Assembly (NCBI GenBank): GCA_913776795.1
Contig: CAJYRH010000334.1
Coordinates: forward strand, 1 to 12,056
DNA: 12,056 nt
Origin: an uncultured Pseudorhodoferax sp.
GTDB lineage: Bacteria > Pseudomonadota > Gammaproteobacteria > Burkholderiales > Burkholderiaceae
Reading direction: 5' to 3'
The notes beneath the pieces are model-generated. The model made no database searches, was not told the DNA's origin, and saw nothing but the letters and a program-made list of their open reading frames with translations. Shown piece after piece: positions 7,232 to 12,056 of the stretch. Positions within the stretch are counted from its first letter, which is position 1, and every line of letters begins with the position of its first letter. A program made the position numbers and the translations under genes.

Positions 7232-7564
7232 TTACTTGGTCGGGCCGACTTCGCCGGGAGGCGTCTGCTTGATCGCTGCAGCGCCTTCGGCCTTGCGCTT
7301 GGCACGTGCTGCCGCCTTTTCGTCGGCCGACACCTTGGTCGCCGGCGCGGCCTTCTTGACAGCGCCCACCTCACCGGCAGGCTGCTCCTTGATGGCGGCG
7401 GCGCCATCGGCCTTGCGCTCGGCGCGGGCAGCGGCCCGGTCTTCAGGCGACGCCTTCTTGGCAGGCGGCGGCGCCTTGGAGGTGCCCACCTCGCCTTGCG
7501 CGAAAGCGCCGACTGCAAACATTTGCGCCAAGGCGACGCCGAGTGTGAGAACGACTTTTTTCAT
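7232..7564 (-). CDS. Small secreted 40-residue-repeat protein, copy B
   Basis: Paralogue of the neighbouring copy A, 110 residues, function unknown. The signal peptide is MKKVVLTLGVALAQMFAVGA with cleavage after AFA (residue 22). The mature protein has two 40-residue repeats (24-63, 64-103) and the same C-terminal stub GEVGPTK (104-110). Helical parts read EDRAAARAERKADGAAAIK and EKAAARAKRKAEGAAAIK; linkers are KAPPPAKKASP and KKAAPATKVSA. It is more basic and closer to the repeat consensus than copy A. The ribosome site GGAAAG is 8 bases before the ATG at 7564, which is stronger than in copy A. It lies downstream of cynS on the same strand but separated by 230 bases with its own AT-rich leader, so it is probably an independent unit. 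Confidence 0.84.
   Translation of the reverse strand: MKKVVLTLGVALAQMFAVGAFAQGEVGTSKAPPPAKKASPEDRAAARAERKADGAAAIKEQPAGEVGAVKKAAPATKVSADEKAAARAKRKAEGAAAIKQTPPGEVGPTK
7235..7495 (-). repeat. Two 120-bp coding repeats plus stub in copy B
   Basis: Residues 24-63 (7376-7495) and 64-103 (7256-7375) are in-phase 40-codon repeats; 7235-7255 encodes the terminal GEVGPTK. The period and the stub are identical to copy A, so the repeat unit predates duplication of the gene. Confidence 0.85.
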
Positions 7565-7578
7565 GTGCTGTCTTTCCA

Positions 7579-7694
7579 GATCTCTGGGTGATTGAAACGG
7601 CTCTTCTTCCGCACAGGAACCAGGGACCCCTGCACAGAAGTGAAACACGATACCCGAGCTTGTGAGGCGCGTTTGCAACATTTGATTTACAAAT
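7579..7694 (-). promoter_or_regulatory. Leader element and AT-rich promoter region of copy B
   Basis: The 13 bases TCACCCAGAGATC (7579-7591) repeat the element before copy A. Farther upstream, 7673-7700 is an AT-rich island in a GC-rich background. It includes the inverted repeat ATTTG-N5-CAAAT (7680-7694) and, on the minus strand, TTGCAA, a fair -35 box. The matching -10 is unclear. This suggests a dedicated, possibly regulated promoter for copy B. Confidence 0.4.
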
Positions 7695-7725
7695 TGACGC
7701 GCGTGCCGCGCCAAGCGATCAACGG

Positions 7726-7768
7726 GCGTTTTTCGGTGCGGCCGGCCGACGGGCTGTCGGCAAAACGC
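7726..7768 (-). terminator. Stem-loop after cynS, possible operon end
   Basis: An inner hairpin GCCGAC-N5-GTCGGC (7745-7761) sits inside a wider inverted repeat GCGTTTT (7726-7732) / AAAACGC (7762-7768). It begins 26 bases after the cynS stop. On the minus strand the T-run lies before rather than after the GC stem, so it is not a standard intrinsic terminator; it could act as a structured 3' end of the cyanate operon mRNA. Confidence 0.4.
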
Positions 7769-7794
7769 GACGCACGGCCTTGCAGGCGCCTGGT

Positions 7795-8238
7795 TCAGTA
7801 GGTCTTGTAAGGCAGGAACTTGCCCGACAGCACCACGTTGACACGGTCGCCCTTGGGGTCGGGCTGGCGCACGATGTCCATGGAAAAGTCGATCGCGCTC
7901 ATGATGCCGTCGCCGAACTCCTCGTGGATCAGCTCCTTGATGGTGGTGCCGTAGACGCTGACGATCTCGTACCAGCGGTAGATCAGCGGATCGGTCGGCA
8001 CGACCGTGGGCAGCGAGCCCTTGTACGGCACCACCTGCAGCCACTTCTGCTCCTCGGCCGTGAGGCCGAAGATCTTGCCGAGCACCTTGGCCTGCTCGGG
8101 CGTGGCAGTCATCTGGCCCAGGCACAGGGCGGTGGTCCATTCCTTGGACTGGCCGACCTTCTTGGCGACGTCGGCCCACTGGATGCCCTTGGCAACCTTG
8201 GCGGTGATGATCTTTTCGGTGACTTCGAGGCGGTTCAT
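7795..8238 (-). CDS. cynS: Cyanate hydratase (cyanase) CynS
   Basis: Cytosolic enzyme that reacts cyanate with bicarbonate to give carbamate and CO2, the carbamate then falling apart to ammonia and CO2. The 147-residue length matches bacterial cyanases. The N-terminal helical, POU-like domain (about 1-75) is followed by the catalytic dimer domain beginning PTDPLIYRWYEIVSVYGTT (81-99). Catalytic residues Arg88, Glu91 and Ser114 fall at a constant offset of 8 from Arg96, Glu99 and Ser122 of the E. coli enzyme, so activity is expected. GGAG stands 8 bases before ATG 8238. It is the last gene of the transporter operon, 23 bases after the ATPase gene. No carbonic anhydrase (cynT) is alongside, so bicarbonate must come from elsewhere. 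Confidence 0.97.
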   Translation of the reverse strand: MNRLEVTEKIITAKVAKGIQWADVAKKVGQSKEWTTALCLGQMTATPEQAKVLGKIFGLTAEEQKWLQVVPYKGSLPTVVPTDPLIYRWYEIVSVYGTTIKELIHEEFGDGIMSAIDFSMDIVRQPDPKGDRVNVVLSGKFLPYKTY

Positions 8239-8261
8239 GGTGTTGGCTCCATTGGAAAGAA

Positions 8262-9065
8262 TCAGTGCGCCAGCGCTCGGCTGACGAGGAAATCGACGAT
8301 GTGGTTGCGCAGGTCGTAATAGCCGCCCAGGTGGTGAAGGCCCACCCGGGTGCGCGTGCGCGGCAGCGGGTTGGTCACCACCTCGGCGATGCCGCCGGGC
8401 TGGTAGCCGGCCGCCGTGTCGGCGCCGTTGCGCATCAGCAGGATGCGGTCGGCCAGCAGGATGGCCTCGTCCACGTCGTGCGTGATCATGAAGACGGTCT
8501 GCTGCGTCTGCCGCACGATGGCCAGCAGCTCGTCCTGGATGCTGCCGCGCGTCAGCGCATCGAGCGCGCCGAAGGGCTCGTCGAGCAGCAGCATCTTGGG
8601 CTGGATGGCGAACGCGCGCGCGATGCCCACGCGCTGCTTCATGCCACCCGACAGTTCGCTGGGCTTTTTGTCGATGGCAGGCAGCAGGCCGACCAGTGCG
8701 ACGAACTTGTGCACGTGGGCGTCGACCGCGGCACGGCCCCACTGCGGCCAACGCGACCTGACCGCGAACGCGATGTTCTGCCGCACCGTGAGCCAGGGCA
8801 TGAGCGCATGGCCCTGGAACACCACGCCACGTTCCAGCCCGGGGCCGCGGATCTCGCGCCCGTCCATGAACACATGGCCGCCGCTGGCCTCGTCCAGCCC
8901 AGCCAGCACGTTGAGGATCGTGGTCTTGCCGCAGCCCGAGTGCCCGATGATGCAGACGAACTCGCCGCGCGTGAGCGTGAACGACACGTCGGCGAACACC
9001 GGCCGCGCCGGCACGAAGGCCTTGGCCAGGCCCTGGACCTGCAGGAATGCGGCCTCACTCGACAT
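8262..9065 (-). CDS. cynD: Cyanate/nitrate-type ABC transporter ATP-binding protein
   Basis: ATPase of an NrtABCD/CynABD-type importer, 267 residues. All ABC motifs are intact: Walker A GHSGCGKTT (41-49), Q-loop Gln84 in VVFQGHALMPW, signature LSGGMKQR (138-145), Walker B MLLLDEP (158-164), H-loop His196 in MITHD. There is no C-terminal substrate-binding fusion as in NrtC, so it is NrtD/CynD-like. The tail (about 215-267) with PLPRTRTR and GGYYDLRNHIVDFL is typical of this group. Its start overlaps the permease 3' end by 11 bases, showing tight coupling. Assignment to cyanate rather than nitrate, taurine or sulfonates rests on cynS lying directly downstream. Confidence 0.9.
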   Translation of the reverse strand: MSSEAAFLQVQGLAKAFVPARPVFADVSFTLTRGEFVCIIGHSGCGKTTILNVLAGLDEASGGHVFMDGREIRGPGLERGVVFQGHALMPWLTVRQNIAFAVRSRWPQWGRAAVDAHVHKFVALVGLLPAIDKKPSELSGGMKQRVGIARAFAIQPKMLLLDEPFGALDALTRGSIQDELLAIVRQTQQTVFMITHDVDEAILLADRILLMRNGADTAAGYQPGGIAEVVTNPLPRTRTRVGLHHLGGYYDLRNHIVDFLVSRALAH

Positions 9066-9909
9066 AGGTCACCGCCTTCTGCAGCCGGCCGAACGCCAGG
9101 TCCAGCAGCATGCCGACCACGCCGATCAGGCCGATCGCGAAGATCACGTTGGTCAGCGACAGGTTGTTCCACTCGTTCCAGACGAAATAGCCGATGCCGG
9201 TGCCGCCCACCAGCATCTCGGCCGCCACGATCACCAGCCAGGCGATGCCCATGCTGATGCGCATGCCGGTAAGGATGGTGGGTGCCGCCGCGGGCAGGAT
9301 CACCAGGAAGGCCTTGCGCAGGGAGCTCACCTCCAGCGTGCTGGCCACGTTGAGCCAGTCGCGCCGCACCGAAGCCACGCCGAAGGCCGTGTTCACGAGC
9401 ATCGGCCAGACCGAGCAGATGAAGATCACGAAGATGCCGCTGATGGCCGAGTCCTTGATGGTGTAGAGCGCCAGCGGCATCCAGGCCAGCGGGCTGATGG
9501 GCTTCAGCACCTGAATGAACGGGTCGAGCGCGCGGCGCAGCAGCGGCGACATGCCGATCGCGAAGCCCAGCGGAATCGCCACCACGCAGGCCAGCCCGAA
9601 GCCCAGCGCCACCCGGCCCAGCGAATGCGCGAGCTGGACCGCGATGCCCTTGTCGTTCGGTCCGTTGTCGTAGAACGGATTGGACAGGTGGCCCCAGACC
9701 GTGGCGCCCATCTGCGCCAGCGTGGGAAAGCCGCTGCTCTTGCCGGCGGCCGGGTCCTTTCCGGTCATCCTGGCGTACTCGATCTCCTCGGCCGTCATGC
9801 CGGCCAGCCCGACGCCGCCACCGGTGGCGGTGGCCAGGTGCCAGACCCCCAGCAGCAACAGGAAGATCAGCACCGAAAGCAGCGCGGCCTTGGCGTTGAG
9901 GTTTTTCAT
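9055..9909 (-). CDS. cynB: Cyanate/nitrate-type ABC transporter permease
   Basis: Inner-membrane permease of the NrtB/SsuC/TauC family, 284 residues. A first membrane helix (about 9-29) precedes a periplasmic loop (about 30-90) that carries GMTAEEIEYARMTGKDP. A core of about five helices follows (about 97-119, 136-150, 156-176, 219-237, 253-273), with the EAA-type loop near 187-210 (NVASTLEVSSLRKAFLVILP) for contact with the ATPase. Start and stop codons of adjacent genes overlap as ATGA with the binding-protein gene (9906-9909), so translation is coupled. A longer open frame upstream of ATG 9909 is a shadow of the binding-protein gene. Substrate identity is inferred from the operon. Confidence 0.91.
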   Translation of the reverse strand: MKNLNAKAALLSVLIFLLLLGVWHLATATGGGVGLAGMTAEEIEYARMTGKDPAAGKSSGFPTLAQMGATVWGHLSNPFYDNGPNDKGIAVQLAHSLGRVALGFGLACVVAIPLGFAIGMSPLLRRALDPFIQVLKPISPLAWMPLALYTIKDSAISGIFVIFICSVWPMLVNTAFGVASVRRDWLNVASTLEVSSLRKAFLVILPAAAPTILTGMRISMGIAWLVIVAAEMLVGGTGIGYFVWNEWNNLSLTNVIFAIGLIGVVGMLLDLAFGRLQKAVTYVE

Positions 9910-11318
9910 GCCTTGGAGATCGCGAAGCTCTTGGCGTAGGCAGCGGCCTTGTCGGCGTCGAACTCCTTGCCCATCACCTTGAACTTCGGATACGCCCCCT
10001 CGGGCACCTTCTGGTCCAGCGCGGCCATCTGCTTCTTCGCATCGGTCAGCAGGAACACCCGCTCGGCGATCTGCTTGTAGTCGACCTCGCCCTTGATGTA
10101 ACCCCAGCGCTGCATCTGCGTGAGCATCCACACCGCCATGCTCTGCCAGGGGATGGGGTCGAAGTCCGCGCGGTCGGGCACCGTCTGGATCTTGCCCAGG
10201 CCATCGGCGAAGCGGCCAGTCAGCACCTGCGTGAGCACGGTCTCGGGCTGGTTCAGGTACTGCGCCGGCGCGATCACCTTGGCGATGAGCTCGCGGTTCC
10301 TGGGCTCGCGCGCCATGGCCGACGCCGTCAGCACCGCGCGGTACAGCGCCGCGAAGGTGTTGGGGTTCTGGCGGATGAACTCGGTGCTGGTGCCGAAGGC
10401 GCAGCAGGGATGGCCGGGCCACAGGTCACGCGTCAGCACATGCAGGAAGCCGATCTCCTCGAACACCGCGCGCTGGTTGAACGGGTCGGGGCCCAGGTAG
10501 CCGTCGATGTTGCCGGCACGCAGGTTGGCCACCATCTCGGGCGGCGGCACCACGCGGATCTGGATGTCAGTGTCCGGATTCAGCCCATGCTCGGCCACGT
10601 AGTAGCGCAGCAGGAAGTTGTGCATGCTGAACTCGAACGGCACCGCGAACCTGAAGCCCTTCCAGAGCCTGGGATCGCGCTTGTCCTTGTGCTTGTTGGC
10701 CAGCGTGATGGCCTGGCCGTTGGTGTTCTGGATGGTCGCGACGTTCATCGGCACCTGGTTGGAGCCGATGCCCAGCGAGATCGCCAGCGGCATGGGGGAC
10801 AGGAAGTGCGTGGCGTCGTACTCCTTGTTGAGCATCTTGTCGCGGATCAGCGCCCAGCCGGCCGTCTTGACCACCTCCACGTTCAGCCCCTGCTTCTGGT
10901 AGAAGCCCAGCGGGTGCGCCATGATCAGCGGCGTGGCGCAGGTGATCGGGATGAAGCCGATCTTGAGGTCCTTCTTCTCCAGCGCAGCCTTGTCCTGCGC
11001 CATGGCCTGCAGGCTGGCCACCGGCAGCACGCTGCCGATGGCGGCCATAGCCGTTCCGCGGCCCACGGCGCGGATGAAGCGGCGGCGCAGCGCATCGTGC
11101 GGGAACAGCGCCTTGACCAACGACGCCTCGACGAAGGCGTTCGACATGGCCTGCACATCGGGCCGGCGCGCGCGTTCGCGCAGCTCGCGTGCGGCGCTGG
11201 CGGCCGTGGCTTCGACGGCTGCCTCGGCGGCGTGTTCGGCAGCGCTGTGGTCGCGCCCGCAGCTGCAGTGCAGCATCAGCGGGCGATCGGCGTCGTAGGG
11301 ATCGGGCAACGAGGACAT
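9906..11318 (-). CDS. cynA: CmpA/NrtA-family substrate-binding protein, probably cyanate-binding, with unusual N-terminal extension
   Basis: Captures a small anion for the importer. The 470 residues fall in three parts. Residues 1-75 are an extension with HCSCGRDH (17-24: His17, Cys18, Cys20, His24) then an Ala/Glu/Arg-rich helical stretch. Residues 76-108 look like a twin-arginine signal: RRRFIR (78-83), a moderately hydrophobic core, and a cut after an AMA-like site near 105-107. From about 109 runs the CmpA/NrtA binding domain, opening KKDLKIGFIPITCATPLIMA and including FAVPFEFSMHNFLLRYY and NIDGYLGPDPFNQRAVFEEIG. ATG 11318 is strongly supported by GGAGGTGAG two bases in front. Starting instead at Met58 would remove the extension but has no comparable ribosome site. 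Cyanate is favoured by cynS in the operon; nitrate or nitrite remain possible. Confidence 0.88.
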   Translation of the reverse strand: MSSLPDPYDADRPLMLHCSCGRDHSAAEHAAEAAVEATAASAARELRERARRPDVQAMSNAFVEASLVKALFPHDALRRRFIRAVGRGTAMAAIGSVLPVASLQAMAQDKAALEKKDLKIGFIPITCATPLIMAHPLGFYQKQGLNVEVVKTAGWALIRDKMLNKEYDATHFLSPMPLAISLGIGSNQVPMNVATIQNTNGQAITLANKHKDKRDPRLWKGFRFAVPFEFSMHNFLLRYYVAEHGLNPDTDIQIRVVPPPEMVANLRAGNIDGYLGPDPFNQRAVFEEIGFLHVLTRDLWPGHPCCAFGTSTEFIRQNPNTFAALYRAVLTASAMAREPRNRELIAKVIAPAQYLNQPETVLTQVLTGRFADGLGKIQTVPDRADFDPIPWQSMAVWMLTQMQRWGYIKGEVDYKQIAERVFLLTDAKKQMAALDQKVPEGAYPKFKVMGKEFDADKAAAYAKSFAISKA

Positions 11319-11320
11319 GG

Positions 11321-11329
11321 CTCACCTCC
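11321..11329 (-). promoter_or_regulatory. Strong ribosome binding site deciding the cynA start
   Basis: GGAGGTGAG on the minus strand, with 6 bases between GGAGG and ATG 11318, is essentially the full complement of the 16S rRNA 3' end. It fixes the annotated start and shows that the cysteine-containing N-terminal extension is translated. Confidence 0.85.
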
Positions 11330-11351
11330 GGGACAAGGATGCGTTGCCCTG

Positions 11352-11367
11352 TGCAAGCTTTTTGCCA
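11352..11367 (-). promoter_or_regulatory. Sigma-54 (-24/-12) promoter of the cyanate operon
   Basis: On the minus strand TGGCAAAAAGCTTGCA matches the RpoN consensus TGGCAC-G-N4-TTGCW: GG at -25/-24 (11366/11365), GC at -13/-12 (11354/11353), exactly 10 bases between them, with the conserved TTGCA end. The implied start is near 11341, giving a 23-base leader that just holds the ribosome site. This predicts transcription by RpoN plus an enhancer protein such as NtrC, that is, induction on nitrogen limitation. Confidence 0.78.
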
Positions 11368-11392
11368 GTTCGCCGCCAACCGGCTGCCGGCT

Positions 11393-11421
11393 GCGGGTGC
11401 CCCTGCAAGATCGCGGGTGCC
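11393..11421. repeat. 9-bp direct repeats 20 bp apart upstream of the sigma-54 promoter
   Basis: GCGGGTGCC occurs at 11393-11401 and 11413-11421, exactly 20 bases apart, close to two helical turns. They lie about 50-80 bases upstream of the predicted transcription start. They may be activator or bending-protein half-sites, or chance in GC-rich DNA. Confidence 0.35.
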
Positions 11422-11431
11422 ACCACCACGC

Positions 11432-11453
11432 CCTGTAGTGCCATCCCTACAGG
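11432..11453. promoter_or_regulatory. 22-bp inverted repeat, candidate enhancer/operator
   Basis: CCTGTAG (11432-11438) and CTACAGG (11447-11453) form a perfect 7-bp dyad with an 8-base spacer. The centre lies about 100 bases upstream of the predicted sigma-54 start, a typical enhancer distance, and 19 bases beyond the stop of the response regulator gene. It does not resemble the NtrC site (TGCACC/GGTGCA). It could bind the adjacent NarL-type regulator or another protein, or be a U-less terminator for the regulator gene. Confidence 0.45.
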
Positions 11454-11472
11454 ACGGGTCCTGAGCGGCCGT

Positions 11473-12056
11473 TCAGCCCCGGTCGAGCATGTACAGCGTG
11501 AGCTCCACGTCGTTCTTGGTGCCGGTCTTCTCCAGGATGCGCGCCCGGTAGGTGCTGACGGTGTTGGACGCCAGGCCCAGCTGCGCACCAATTTCGCCCA
11601 CGCTGCGCCCCGATGTGAGCAGCCGCAGCACCTGGTGCTCCCGGTGCGAGAGCGCATCGGTGCCCGGGCGCGCACCACGCCGGCCCATGGCGGCAGCCAG
11701 CGCCTCGGCCGTTGCGCTGCTGACCCACATGCCCCCGGTGGCGGCCTTGCGCACCGCAGCCAGCATGTGGTCCGGGTCGGCGCCCTTGTGCAGGTAGCCG
11801 GCCGCCCCCAGACGAATGCAGCGCACAGCGTACTGGCGCTCGGGGTAGGTGCTCAGCATCAGCACCGGCAGCCTCGGGTGCTCGCGGCGCAGTGTCTCCA
11901 GCACGTCCAGGCCGTCGCCGTCCGGCATGGCGATGTCCAGCAAGACGAGGTCCAGCGCTGCCCCGGCCGCGCGCACCACCTGCAGCACCTGGGCGCCGCT
12001 GGCGGCCTCGGCGGCGACCGTGATCTCGGGGGCGTCGGCCAGCACCTGCTTCAGAC
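11473..12056 (-). CDS. NarL/FixJ-family two-component response regulator (5' end outside window)
   Basis: Phosphorelay transcription factor, truncated by the window edge: the visible frame opens with LKQVLADAPEIT, which in full-length relatives follows VDDH and strand 1, so some 15-25 residues are missing, including the acidic pocket. Visible are the phospho-acceptor Asp in DLVLLDIAMPDGDG, the switch Ser in LMLSTYPE, and the Lys in GYLHKGA. After a linker, a C-terminal LuxR-type helix-turn-helix follows: LSHREHQVLRLL, then GRSVGEIGAQLGLASNTVST. The partner histidine kinase, if adjacent, is beyond the window. It reads toward the cyanate operon with 154 bases between, and may or may not regulate it. 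It lacks an AAA+ domain, so it cannot itself be the sigma-54 activator. Confidence 0.9.
   Translation of the reverse strand, partial: LKQVLADAPEITVAAEAASGAQVLQVVRAAGAALDLVLLDIAMPDGDGLDVLETLRREHPRLPVLMLSTYPERQYAVRCIRLGAAGYLHKGADPDHMLAAVRKAATGGMWVSSATAEALAAAMGRRGARPGTDALSHREHQVLRLLTSGRSVGEIGAQLGLASNTVSTYRARILEKTGTKNDVELTLYMLDRG

Noticed and set aside
6691..7495. CRISPR-like or other non-coding repeat array
   Set aside because: The repeats are 120 bp, in coding frame, divergent at the nucleotide level and preceded by signal peptides; they are protein repeats.
8416..9939. A 507-codon open frame on the plus strand over the cyanate transporter genes
   Set aside because: Antisense shadow of cynD and cynB; low-complexity His/Asp/Arg-rich translation without a ribosome site or known motif.
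11402..11421. A second sigma-54-like match on the minus strand, TGGCAC followed by TTGCA
   Set aside because: The GG and GC dinucleotides are 13 bases apart instead of the required 10, so it cannot serve as a -24/-12 promoter; the match at 11352-11367 has the right spacing.
10410..11438. A 342-codon plus-strand frame opposite the cyanate-binding protein gene
   Set aside because: Same shadow composition; the opposite strand carries a clear CmpA/NrtA-family protein with a strong ribosome site.
11319..11472. Possible NtrC binding sites upstream of cynA
   Set aside because: No convincing TGCACC-N5-GGTGCA dyad was found; GGTG and CACC fragments occur but without proper symmetry and spacing.

Overview
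The window looks like a chromosomal segment of a high-GC betaproteobacterium, most likely of the order Burkholderiales and probably family Comamonadaceae. This rests on strong G/C preference at third codon positions, the sbp-cysT-cysW-cysA gene order, a cyanobacterial-style cyanate transporter joined to cynS, and small Ala/Lys-rich periplasmic repeat proteins of a kind I associate with this group. The genus cannot be fixed from the sequence alone. Coding density is high. Nothing looks like a transposase, integrase, tRNA, rRNA or CRISPR array.

Layout. (1) 135-4058, minus strand: a complete sulfate/thiosulfate ABC importer operon, transcribed sbp, cysT, cysW, cysA, with gaps of a few bases and a hairpin after cysA. 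(2) 4174-5824: a divergent pair, a LysR-type regulator (minus) and an FMN-dependent NADH-azoreductase (plus). The 112-base gap between them holds a near-ideal LysR operator (T-N11-A inside a dyad). (3) 5911-6672, plus: a class II aldolase/adducin-family protein whose leader can form two mutually exclusive hairpins, one covering its ribosome binding site. (4) 6688-7564, minus: two tandem paralogous small secreted proteins, each made of exactly 40-residue repeats, with a shared motif in their 5' leaders. (5) 7795-11318, minus: a compact cyanate-use operon (substrate-binding protein, permease, ATPase, cyanase) whose first gene is preceded by a sigma-54-type -24/-12 promoter. (6) 11473-12056, minus: a NarL/FixJ-family response regulator cut by the window end.

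How the parts work together. The two ABC importers bring in inorganic anions: sulfate/thiosulfate for cysteine synthesis, and cyanate (possibly nitrate or another small anion) that CynS converts with bicarbonate to ammonia and CO2. The sigma-54 promoter suggests the cyanate operon is switched on by nitrogen limitation, like other accessory nitrogen-scavenging operons. No carbonic anhydrase (cynT) or cynR-type regulator lies next to it. The azoreductase/LysR pair probably handles quinone or electrophile stress.

The items most worth a second look are the 40-residue repeat protein pair, the cysteine/histidine-containing extension in front of the twin-arginine signal of the cyanate-binding protein, the sigma-54 promoter architecture with a candidate enhancer palindrome about 100 bases upstream, and the alternative hairpins in the aldolase leader.
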